Assembly: GCA_002245135.1 (NCBI GenBank) | Contig: NGBS01000871.1 | Location: forward strand, 1 to 64,000 | DNA length: 64,000 nucleotides | Direction of reading: 5' to 3' | From: Proteromonas lacertae | Taxonomy: Eukaryota > Sar > Bigyra > Opalinata > Proteromonadidae | In this document: in pieces, positions 13,738 through 24,410 of the stretch | Layout of the letters: every line of letters begins with the position of its first letter | Numbering within the stretch: position 1 is the stretch's first letter | Notes under the pieces: generated by a model | What the model saw: only the letters and a program-made list of their open reading frames with translations | The model's database searches: none | Told to the model about the DNA's origin: nothing | Program-made: the position numbers and the translations under genes

Positions 13738-14445
13738 ATGAAGAGAAAAGAAGTACCAATCGCATTTTCTATGAATATAAATCAAAAATCTGTGCTAACT
13801 AAGTGTAATACAACTGTAAATGAGGTATAGTTGCAATTTACAACGAATCTAGACATCAATGGCTGAAAGTAAGAGATGTAAAGCTGATAAAGATATTTCT
13901 GACAATTGCAATGGTACAGAGAATCTAGATACAGAATTTGATATATCAACTAAGACTATTTCTGAAATTGCTCAGTATTTATACGACAGAATGGAAGAGA
14001 GACATAAATCTCATCATAAACAAATGGAAGACGCAGTTGATGGTATGTAATAATTCTATATTTCAGACTTTTCCAACAAAATTGTTAAAATATGTGAAGA
14101 ATATTTCAACAGGTATACGCAGTTATTGGAAGAGGACAAACAAGCATATCAAAAGGATATTATCATGTAGAATCATATTATTATCATAACATTTAGTTTT
14201 CAAAACTTCATTCCTAATATACTGAGTGAAGAAGAAGAGTTATTATCGTTGAAAGAATTAGTGGAAGGTTTTGTGTCACGTATTGGAAGATGCATATCTT
14301 TTTATTATTATTATTTGAGTTATAAAATTATAATTCTTAATATGTGATTTACAGAAGAAGTATTCCTAGTGCAAATTGTCAAGATGCATCTGTACCAGAT
14401 AATCAAGATGAAACACAATCTTCCCAACAACAAGAAAATAATTAA
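13738..14445 (+). CDS. small coiled-coil protein, unknown function
   Basis: I do not recognise this gene. The spliced product is roughly 170 residues: a short basic N-terminus, a charged helical core (ISEIAQYLYDRMEERHKSHH, EEEELLSLKELVEGF) and a Gln/Ser/Asn-rich tail ending QQQENN. Five exons are needed. Three introns are ordinary GT-AG (13825-13852, 14043-14066, 14167-14196; 24-30 nt). The fourth, 14294-14352, begins ATATCTTTTT and ends AC. Removing it keeps the frame and gives SRIGRC joined to RRSIPSANC. GT donors near this point either give another tail frame or are poor (GTCACG). The start may instead be the Met at 13859. Exon structure is my reconstruction; expression is not shown. Confidence 0.6.
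14294..14352 (+). other. candidate U12-type AT-AC intron
   Basis: A 59-nt segment with 5' end ATATCTTTTT (minor-spliceosome consensus ATATCCTTT) and 3' end TTTAC. A branch-like TTCTTAAT lies with its second A 12 nt before the 3' AC. Removal is in phase 0 and joins a helical exon to a plausible Ser/Gln-rich tail. Its termini match the AT-AC intron at 44416-44471. Confidence 0.72.
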
Positions 14446-14458
14446 AGAATAATTATTC

Positions 14459-15712
14459 TTAATTATTAGTTTTTACTAAATTATGTGTGCTAGGATAAGT
14501 AGGCATAAAAGTAGTATCTTTCGGATAAGGTTTTTCTTTAAAATAAGGATGATCCAATGCTTGACGAGCTGTTAATCTCTTCATGGGATTATACAACAAT
14601 AAACCATTAATAAGATCTAATCCTTCTTCAGATAAATTTGGAAATTTATTCTTTACATTATTATAAGGAAATCTTGTTTCTAAATTCTTAAATCTACTTA
14701 CCAACGGCAAACTAGAATATTCAGGCCATATCATATCATTTGGACATCCTAAGATACTATATATCTTAAGCAATTGATCTGTCTCTGATTCACCAGGAAA
14801 TAGTGGCTTAAGTGAGAGTAGTTCACCGAATATACAACCCATTGCCCTATTATGTAGATATTTATATATACCATAGATCTACAGCTGAAGCATATTCTTC
14901 TTTTCCTAATAATATCTCTGGAGGTCTATACCTATACAGATTATGTTTCAATTTTCAAATAATACCATAAAGTTACTATCTTTTGAGTGTATAATCTTTC
15001 AGGAACGCCAAATATACGAGCCAAACCAAAATCTGCTAATTTTACTAAACCTGTATTGGTGTATCTAAGACAAATGAATATCACAATAATATATACAGAA
15101 TATTAGACATTTTAATATCTCTATGAATAATCCAGTGACTGTGCAAATAATCAAGAGCGCTTAAAAGTTGATACATTATACATTTTATTTCAGATATTGA
15201 AAACGGTGCTTTGAGCGTCCCAAGCAGTCTTGACAGGTCATGATCGCAGTATTCAAATACGAGATATACACTATGAGTGAAGAACTAATAAAAAAACCTA
15301 TCTCTTTTTGTACCAACTACTATTTCTTTCAGTAGTATGATATTCTGGTGGTGGCATTTTTTTAATACGCTGATCTCTCTTAAGGAGGTTATTGGGAATC
15401 CTTCCTATAAAAAATGAATAAAAAAGAGTTCATACATCAACTTCATTATAAAATTTTATTTGTTTCAAAGCACATATTTCATTTGTATTTTTATCTCGTG
15501 CTTTATACACGTTTCCGTATGTGCCAGATCCCAATAATGCCAACTTTTCATACTTTGAAACAGGATCACACTTACCAAAGTGTGTATTACCTTCAAAATA
15601 TAATAATTCCTATCAATACTCATAAAAATAAGAAAAAAAGTGTAACAACCCGAAAATAGAAAAGATGCAATCCGACCAAAGCGCTCGATTTTGATTGGTT
15701 AAAAACAATCAT
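14459..15712 (-). CDS. CDK10: CDK10-like cyclin-dependent kinase
   Basis: Ser/Thr kinase of the CDK10/CDK11 branch, which pairs with a cyclin in the nucleus. Spliced exons give [12 protein letters not shown], the glycine loop [15 protein letters not shown] (catalytic Lys), [14 protein letters not shown] (PSTAIRE-equivalent helix), [45 protein letters not shown] and PYNNVKNKF. The tail [18 protein letters not shown] is close to human CDK10 in layout. Five introns of about 25-35 nt interrupt the kinase domain; the one in DLW-AMG is only 25 nt. The N-terminal exon is uncertain. ATG at 15712 with an intron ending before ELLYFEG is one model and ATG at 15623 another. It diverges from the bromodomain gene. 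Confidence 0.9.
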
Positions 15713-15743
15713 CTTAATTCTTACTGGACGATTTAAAAATATC

Positions 15744-15750
15744 GGCTTGA
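15744..15750 (+). promoter_or_regulatory. GGCTTGA motif in a divergent promoter
   Basis: GGCTTGA lies between the CDK10-like start (15712, minus) and the bromodomain-gene start (15816, plus). A CCAAT-type ATTGG box and GC-richer DNA flank it near 15670-15700. The role is inferred from position and recurrence. Confidence 0.4.
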
Positions 15751-15815
15751 GTTTCATTTGGCTTTTTCAATGTGTTTTTAAGTTTTTTCTTGTTTTCTTT
15801 CCTTAACTTTTTTAA

Positions 15816-17761
15816 ATGTCAACTGTTGATACTAATGGTATGTACAATAATAATGAAATCGATCCCAATGAAAAGTATGAATTAAAGAAGAACATATATC
15901 TAATATCGTTTACTGCAATCTATATTAATATATTTTTTATTACTTTATATTTTATTGTTATGATAAATCTAATTATTATGATTCTTATTCTAATAGTTCA
16001 GATATTCCTCCCCCATTACCTCCAAAACCGGAAGCAACAGCAAGTGCGTCTCCATTAGGCAATGCTCATCCACTTATGAAAGGTAAATATCATAGAGATG
16101 AAAAGATTGCAGAATGGAGTGGTTATTGGGGAATTGGTGAAGATTGCTTTAAAGCAGGAGAAATAGCTGAATTTAAATACACATGCAAAATAAAGAATTT
16201 TTGTCCAAATCCGTTACTAGAGAATTCTTATGATGCTCGTGAACCTTATGAAGGTAAATACAATGGTTATTTTAAATTAAAACAGACAGGCAAACAGGTG
16301 AGTGAAAACGGCGTACAACTGACATTTACCATAAAAGAAGATCCAGACAGTGCTGACAATAAAGGAGCAATAGTATATAATGTAGAAGGAACTGGTAAAA
16401 ATCACATTGGTTATTTTCAATTAGTTGGCGTTTATGACCCAGATAGTGGAGATATGGTATGTGATAAAGTATATTATCAAAAACCACCACAACCAAGAAG
16501 ACTAACTAGACCAAAGCCAAATCCTCAACCACTTCTAATATCGGATAATATAATGGAAGATCCTTTCGAATCTAGAAGAACTAGGAGAGTATATACATTC
16601 CTATATTTATATTAATATATAGAGAACAATGCCATTATATGTAAAAGATGCATTATTAAGTAATGATGATATAAGTATTACATCCATTGAACAATGTCGT
16701 CCTATCTTGGATGTATTATGTCAACACCATTATGCAAGTCCATTTATACTACCAGTAGATCCAGAAGCATTAGGTATTCCTGATTATTTCAATATTATTA
16801 AAAATCCAATGGATTTTTCTACAATCAGAAAGAAACTGGATGATAAGAAATACACTAATCCTGAGGAATTCGCTGAAGATGTACGACTCTGTATTTAGCA
16901 ATGCAAAGACATACAATGGCAAAGGAACAGATGTATATATAATGGCAGAACAAATTCAAGATGTATTTGAAGGTCAATATTCACGATTAATCCAAAAGCT
17001 AGAAAATATGGTTGAAAGAACATCTTTAAAATACGATGATTTTGATGATTACAGTGTCCATAGTAATGAAAGTAATAGAAAACGAAATAGAGGAAATAAT
17101 TCCTTGAATAATAATTACAGAGATGGTTCAACTACCAAGAGGAGGAGATATGAAGATCAAAGTGGTTGGTATACTCAAGTGGCAGTACAACCTCCATCTA
17201 CTACAGAGATTGAAGCAATGACAAAGGTCATACAGAAATTAGAGAAGAGAGTGAATGAGTTAGAAGATAAAGTGAGTGAAATGTATAATCAATTAAATCC
17301 AGTTGAAGATATAAGTCTAGTAGAATTAGTAAGTAGAATTGATAAATTGAAAGAGAAACCAAAGAATGAAGCGAAGAAGATAATTAAGGATGATCCTACT
17401 ATGTTTGGTAGTGATAAAGATATAGATGAAATTGACTTGGCAATTCTATCAACTGACACAATACATAAACTACAGAAATTAGTTCGTAAATATTCAAGAA
17501 AATCCAATGATAATTTAATGAATAAATCAACTCCAACACAAGCAAATACTACTACTACTACTACAGCTGCAACAGCAGGTACTACAACCTCTGGCATCTA
17601 ATAGTGTTAGAAAACAGAAAAATACTAAAAGAAATAATAATAATAATGTTCCATTAGATCAACCATCATATTTAGAAAGTGATAATAACAGAATTGATGA
17701 AGATGATGATGATAATAATGGTGGTAATGATGTTGGTGAATTCTTTGATCCTTATGAATAA
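15816..17761 (+). CDS. bromodomain protein with ET-like region and N-terminal beta domain
   Basis: Chromatin reader expected to bind acetyl-lysine on histones. After a short exon (MSTVDTN) and a 122-nt intron (15875-15996, long for this window), a conserved-looking domain runs from EWSGYWGIGED to YYQKPPQPRR. A bromodomain follows: YASPFILPVDPEALGI, PDYFNIIKNPMDFSTIRKKL and VFSNAKTYN with the acetyl-lysine-binding Asn. A coiled coil and an ET-like segment (around LVSRIDKLKE to HKLQKLVRKYSRK) come next, then a basic and acidic tail. Within the bromodomain, near 16885, the frame moves: DVRL and VFSNA join only if one base is skipped. A second offset near 17540-17590 leads into the tail ending GEFFDPYE. 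A BET-family relation is inference. Confidence 0.85.
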
Positions 17762-17945
17762 TTATAAATAGTAATTATAACGTTAATAAATATTACATTA
17801 CATACATACACACAAATTTGTAGATTTATTAATTATTATTTTTTTTGTTTTTATTAATTTTTTAATCTTCATTTTATTTATTAATTTAAAACCCCAAAAA
17901 TTAAAAATATAACAATAATTTCATATTAAAAATAGATAGAATAAT

Positions 17946-20843
17946 TTATTTCTTTATCTTTAACTTCCTTCTACCCACACCAAAACCAGGAGTACCACTT
18001 GCTGTTGTACCAAATCCACCACTACTTGAAGTTGTACCCAATCCATTACTGCTATTTGCTGTTGAAAATGAAAAAGAAGGTTGTTGTTGTGCTTGTTGTG
18101 GAGTTCCAAATAATGGTTGATTATTGTTATTCATACTAGGACTTCCAAATGGATTAGCAAATGTTGTTGGTGTTGAAACAAATGCATTATCACCACCACC
18201 ATTTGCTGGTTTAGTAGGTGTAGAAAATATTGTTGTTGTTGTTGTATTAGCATTATTATTACTTGTAGTTTGACCAAATAGACTACTTGGTTGTTGTTGT
18301 GGTGGTTGATTGAAGAGTGAAGTAGTTGTAGTTGAAGCGGATAGTGTACTAAACAATTTATTATTATTGCTAGTCATATTTCCAAATAATGAACTTCCAC
18401 CTGTTGATGTTGATGGTGTAGCTGATGGTAAAGCTGAAGATGTTCCAAATAAAGAAGTTGGTGCAGTTGTTGCAGTTGTTGTTGTAGTTGCATTACTACT
18501 ATTGGCATTATTAGATATTGGATTACCAAATAACGATGATGATGATGATGTAGAAGCTGAATTGTTATTAACACTTACTGTAGTTCCAAATAATGGTGTA
18601 GTTGATGTTATTGATGATGTTGTAGTTGGTATTGATGATGATGATGTATTTGAATTGCCAAATAAAGATGAAGTTGTAGTTGGATTTGTTGTAGTTGAAG
18701 TACCAAATATTGATGTTGATGGATTTTGGGTTGTTGAGTTTGTTGTTGCACTTGAAGATCCAAATATTGATGGAGTTGTTGTTGTTGTTGTTGTTGTTGT
18801 TGAAGCTCCACCAAATAAAGAAGCATTTGGTTTTACTTCATTATTACTTGATGTTCCTCCAAATATGGATGTTGTAGTTGGTTTTGTTTCATTATTACTT
18901 GCTGTTCCTCCAAATAAGGATGTTGTTGCTGCAGCTGGTTTTGTCTCTGTTGTAGTAGTTGATGATGGTTTTATACCAAACAATGATGATGTATTATTAT
19001 TATTAGCTGTTGTTGTTGATGATGATGAAGTAGAACTACTAAATAAACTAGTAGTTGGCTTTGTATCAGCATTATTCGATGTTGTAGTAGAATTTCCAAA
19101 TAGTGATGATGTAGCAGGTTTATTCTCTTCACTATTATTACCAAACAATGAAAGTGTAGTTGTTGGTTTACTTTCATTATTATCATTACTTCTAATTCTT
19201 TTCTTTGATTGTCCTTCATCATTATTATCATTGTTATTACTTTTATCATCTTTCTTACTGAAACTTAATAATGGATTAGGTAATATTATAGGTGCAGTAT
19301 CTGTTTCCGTAGTGTTAGGTGAATTAAATGAAAATAATGATTTAGTTTTATTTCCATCATTACTTGAAGTAGGATTATTATTATTATTACCAATGTTAAA
19401 TAGTGGTAAAGCAGTATTCTTTGATGTATTATCTTCTTCTTCTTCTTCTTCTTCTTTCTTTTTATCATCTTTCTTACTACTTAAATTGGGTAATGTAATT
19501 GTATCTTCTGAAGATAGTAGAGGTGAAGATAATAGTAATTGTATTGAATTAGCTTGCTTATCTTTATTATTATCTTTATTATTAAATGCAAATAACGAAC
19601 TACTACTATTTGTACTACTACTATTAGATGGTTTATGCTGTGGAGGAGGCATTATATTATCATTATCATTATCATCATTATCATTGTCATAATTATTCAT
19701 TATATTCTTCTCTAAGTTACTTAATAACTTCATATCTGGTTTACCCATTGAATTACTCATCAACATACATCTCCTTAGTGTATTAATATTTCTATCACTA
19801 TTGGAATACATCTTATTATTATAAATATGTCTATTATGCATCAAATCAATTAAATTTCTCTCAAATATACTATTATTATTGAGTAATGATTTTATTGCTA
19901 GTCTTTCAATGTCTTTATCAGTAAATGGTAATTGGGATTGTTGTTGTTGTTGTTGCTGTGGTGGTTTATCATCATATTTTACACGAATAATTATCTCTTT
20001 GGGAATACTACTATCTTCTTTATCTTTTACTGTGATTGTATTTGGCTTTATTTTCCTTTTTTTATTCTTATGACGGTGATTGCGACTGTTTTTATTATTT
20101 CTATTACTTTCTTTATAATTTCTTCTAGAACTTTCTTCATTCTTTGCATATTCTATTTCATCATTATTGGCTGTAATATTATTCTCATTTTCTGAATCCT
20201 CCATTATGTCTTCTACGTTAGTTCGTTTTATCGGCAGTATTTCATTCTCACTTTCACTTGATATGTCATTATTGTCAATTCTTCTCTTTTTCTTTTCTTC
20301 TTCCTCATCTTCCTCATCACCACCTTGATAAAAGTTACTTACTTCCTCTCTCGATCTTTTTATTGCTTTATTATGATGGAATATTCTATTTTTTATCAAT
20401 GGAGCAGTTTCTTTGACAGACGAAGTATTTGAGTCTGAATGGATGGATATTACATCGTGTGAATGGTGTCTCTGCAAACGACGGTTTGATATATCCTCAT
20501 CTTCCTTACTAAATGGATTTCTTGTAGTTCTACTGTCGGCAGATGATGGTCTCTACATCAGAATAAAAACAATAAATCGATATTATACAGATAAAGGTCC
20601 ACGGTATTCAAATAAATTATATCTTGATTCGTCAGGCTTTGACTGTGAAGAGCTATTTTCTGTTGTTTTATTTTTATCATTATAATTATTTACAGAATTT
20701 TGATTATTACTGGTATTTGGCGAGATTGTATGCCAAGTAAGTTTTTGTTTACGCCTATTTTATGGTAAGTATATAGTATACTTATTCAATAGCCAGTTAG
20801 TTGCTGTTGCAACACCGGCACCTATGCAGAATGCACCAAACAT
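17946..20843 (-). CDS. FG-repeat nucleoporin
   Basis: Nuclear pore protein whose disordered FG repeats form the transport barrier. The last exon holds dozens of SLFG/SIFG/LFG motifs spaced by Ser/Thr/Asn-rich spacers, ending in a short basic tail (GRRKLKIKK). The N-terminal half is charged, with a KR-rich block (possible nuclear targeting). Two upstream exons extend it to an ATG at 20843, beginning MFGAFCIGAGVATATNWLL, a hydrophobic stretch that could anchor it in the membrane, then KRKQKLTWHTISPNTS. Introns: one near 20759-20785 and one near 20554-20590. The gene is full of triplet repeats (CAA, ATC, TTG), so repeat length may vary. Which Nup it is cannot be decided; a membrane-anchored Nup is speculative. 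Confidence 0.85.
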
Positions 20844-20898
20844 TCAAATGCTTGTAAGTAATTTAATACACCCAATACAAATTAATACAGTATTTGTA
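20844..20898. promoter_or_regulatory. short bidirectional promoter between FG nucleoporin and ELP2
   Basis: Only about 55 bp separate the proposed start codons of the minus-strand nucleoporin (20843) and the plus-strand ELP2 (20899). Both genes must share or overlap their regulatory DNA. An in-frame upstream ATG at 20824 for ELP2 would make the two coding regions overlap. Confidence 0.45.
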
Positions 20899-23473
20899 AT
20901 GTCTGAATTTTCTTACACAGTTGACTTTATTTCTATCGGTTCTAATCGATTTAGCAATTGTGTAGACTGGTTGCAGTATTTGCCGTGTTTTTTAATTTCA
21001 TTAGATGCGATATTTATGAAAAGGGGTTATTGGCTTATGCAGCTGGTAAATACATAGCATTATATGACCCAAAAGTATAATTGCCATGATTATTTCTAGT
21101 CATGTAAAATTCTAAGAACATTAAATGGTTTTAAAGGTGAAGTTACTACATTGTCATGGTTTAAAACACACATGAACAATTCAGTAAAAATAAAAGAATG
21201 TTATTGCTTGTGTGGAGGTGATAGTGAAGGAGTAATTCAAATTTTCAACCTTATAGTATTTGTTCTACCATGTAATATTATTAATAGGATAATAAATGGG
21301 TAAATACACTTAGATATGAATCAAATAGTACTATTTGTTCAGTAGATTCAAATCAATTTGGATTTACAATAATAAATTCCCAGAAACAACTGTTTTTATA
21401 TTCTGTTGGTATTACAGCAACAACTGAACAACAAACACCTATATTCACAGCTGAATTATCATTGAAAACCAAAGTGAATTGCATTAAATCAATAAACGTA
21501 AATGAAAATGAGTGTTTGATGTTTATGGGATGTGTAGATTCAAATATTTATGTTTATAATTACAGAAAAGATAGTAATAAATTAGAATTATTGAATTTTC
21601 TAGAAGGTTCTGAAGATTGGATAAGATGTTTGTCAATCTGTCGAATTGATGATAATAATTACTATATATCGAGTGGTTCACAAGATAATAAGATTAGAAT
21701 ATATAAAATGAAAAGAATAGCAGAAACAAGTGAAGAGGAAGAAGAAGAAGACAGAGATACAAAAATTATCAATTGTGAAACGAACAAATTTTTAGTTAAT
21801 TTGGAATGTGTGTTATATGGTCATAATGACTGGATTACTGGTTTAGAATTAATATACAATCCAAACATAAGTGGAAAAAATTATCCAGTATTGTACTCCT
21901 GTTCAATGGACAAAACAATTCAAATTTGGCATCCAGAGACAGTAGAATCCAATACAAATACCAGTGTATGGAGTAATGAAGATATCTTAGGAAATAGTAA
22001 CAGCCATTCACTTGGTTATTATAATATAAAGATATTATATAAAGATGAAGATTTAGAGATAATAACAAGTGATTATAAAGGTCAATTTAATTATTATAAA
22101 CGAGAAAAAGATGAAGATATTTGTATATATATATATATATTATATAATAGATAGTTATATTTCTTTACCAATAATATCAGGTCATACGAATTGTGTTACT
22201 GATATTTCATACAGTAATGACTATTCATATTTTATAAGTTGTTCAAAAGATATGACAAGTAGATTATTCAGTAAAGTAAATTTTAAAGATTATAATGATT
22301 GTTATTTTGAATTAGCACGTCCACAAATCCATGGTCATCCAATTAATACATTAACTACATTAAATGACTACAAATATGTAAGTGGAAGTGATGAAAAAAT
22401 GTTGAGATCATTTATTGCTCCACAAAGGTTTATAGAATTATATTCATTGGTCAAAGAGAGAGATATAAAAAGTGAAATCAATGATTATACAAATCGACCA
22501 ATAGCTGGTTATATTCCTGAATTAGGATTGAGTAACAAAGGATATATGAAAATGAATGAAGAAATTAAAGAATATAATGAAATAGGAGGTGTTAGTAGTA
22601 TTCCTCCAGTTCCTTCTCAATTAAATCATATTCCCTATGAACAGGACTTGAATTTAGGTACAATTTGGCCAGAAGATAATATCTTATATGGTCATAAGAA
22701 TAATATAATTTATACTACAAGTAATAGTGATAAATCATTAATTGCATCATCATGTACTGTATATATATATATAATTTGTTTATATTTATTTAATAGAGTC
22801 GAGATAGTGAAAGTGGTGTAATTATATTATGGAGTAGTAAAAGTAATCAAATATATCAGATATTGAGTGGTAATAGTGATTCTGTTATTCATGTATAATT
22901 ATAATATATAATCATTATTTTTTTTATAATATAGATTTCATTTTCTCATAATAACCAATATATTATAAGTGTTTCTAGAATCAGAGTAATTTGTTTATAC
23001 AAACTTAAAGAGGATTCTAAATATGAATTGGTTTATACCACTAACAAAATCCATCGCAGAGTTATTTGGAGTTGTGATTTTTCATATGATGATAAGTATG
23101 TAGTTATGTGCAGTAGAGATTTATCATTTTCAATCTGTGAAGTTAAAGAGAATAGTTTAATTGTATATTTATTTATATATATTTATATTCTATATAGTTG
23201 AAAAGTCAAATTTATAGAGAAACTCCTCTTACATCTGTTTCATTTTGTAGTAGAATGATAAATGATGAAAAATACTTGTTTAGTGTAGGATATGATGATG
23301 GAAAGATTGAATTTTGGAGTGGAAATGAAGATAAATATGAAATAGTAAGTACTATGGATAAAAATGATTGTTTTATTGATAAAATTAATAGTATGTCGTG
23401 GAAAAGTGATGGAAGTGAATTACTTGTTTGTTCAAATGATAATTCAATTAGATTATATAAAATTCGATTCTAA
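20899..23473 (+). CDS. ELP2: Elongator complex subunit 2, WD40 protein
   Basis: Scaffold subunit of Elongator, the complex that modifies wobble uridines of tRNA. Spliced exons give the N-terminal hallmark NRFSNCVDW, then LLAYAAGKYIALYDPK and a double set of WD40 blades: HNDWITGLE, SCSMDKTIQIWHPE, SGHTNCVTDISYS, ARPQIHGHPINTLT, SGSDEKMLRSFIAP, ELGLSNKG, LYGHKNNI, VIWSCDFSYDDKYV and SMSWKSDGSELLVCSNDNS. The order and linker motifs (ARPQIHG, LGLSNK, RVIWSCD) match ELP2. Seven introns of about 25-45 nt are needed; several contain TA repeats. The start at MSEFSYTVDFISIG is chosen because it matches the family start; an upstream in-frame ATG lies at 20824. Confidence 0.92.
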
Positions 23474-23589
23474 AATATATTCCACTTATTTGCTTTGCAT
23501 TTAGTTTTTGTTTTGAGTAAAAAATAAGTGTAACTGAAAGAAAGAAACGAATCTATATTTTGAAACATCAAACAAGCTTGAAAATGTTT

Positions 23590-24235
23590 TGCTTAAAATC
23601 TTCTGTTGATGATGTCTTATCATCAATATTACATCCTAGATGCTAATGTATTTTGATTGATTTATATATTTAGATAAAAGAAAGAGTTGAAAAGAGTAAG
23701 TAATGAAGTAATTATAGGAATATAAATGAGATTTACTTCAGTTGGATTAAAATTGATTTAATTAGTACTATTGGAATGAATGGATTAAAAGCAATATGTT
23801 CAAAACTTAAATATAAATGATTGTCATATTTCCTTAATTAAAAATATAAATTATTAAGGTATTGATTTATCCAATAACAAAATCCATTGTAAAGAATTTA
23901 AAGAATTAATAATAAATATTTATTAAATTTCTTAAGTATTTATATTGGCTTTTATATTTCATAGATATTGGAATGAATGAAAGAATATTAACAGTTAAAG
24001 AAGCTTAATTTATCAGAAAATGAATAAAATGAAAGTGAATTAAGAGTAATGAAAGAAAATAAAGAAATGTTTTATTTGTTGGATTAATTTTCAATAACAG
24101 TGAAAGAAAAAGTTTTTAAAAAGATATTCATCAATTGGACTAATGAAAATTAATCAAATCTCAGATGAAGGTAAAAAAGGTTTATTGAAAGAATTATTGA
24201 ATTTTAAATATTATTTGTGTGTTTTCAAGCATGTT
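23590..24235 (+). pseudogene. decayed leucine-rich-repeat gene fragment
   Basis: This gap between ELP2 and the ABC transporter has no open gene. Short in-frame islands read like ribonuclease-inhibitor-type LRRs: IDLSNNKIHCKEFKELI, LKKLNLSENE, ELRVMKENKEM, INQISDEGKKGLLKELLNF. Stops and frame changes separate them. The ELRVMKENKE...SITV part resembles the better kept repeat copies at 28505-28680 and 41583-41745. It probably derives from a gene like the intact LRR protein at 53035-54109. Confidence 0.6.
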
Positions 24236-24410
24236 GCATAAGTTCCTCTTGAAATAAATTGCCTAAAAACGCTCTTATCTTAAAGGCTCCTTGCAAAGTG
24301 CTGGAGAGGATTGAAAGGAATTCATCGACTGATTATCTTTCAGTAAATAGTAAACTACTTACCAAATGTAGTTTAACACATGTTCATTTTTCATACCCCA
24401 CAATTATAAA

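Noticed and set aside
18310-19692. 460-codon open frame on the plus strand, rich in Val/Asp/Leu
   Set aside because: It is the exact antisense of the repetitive FG-nucleoporin exon. Triplet repeats keep several frames open, and no domain is visible.
22115-22150. (TA)n tracts here and near 31490 as regulatory repeats or Z-DNA
   Set aside because: Both lie inside short introns of ELP2 and NAA35 and look like simple AT-rich intron filler.
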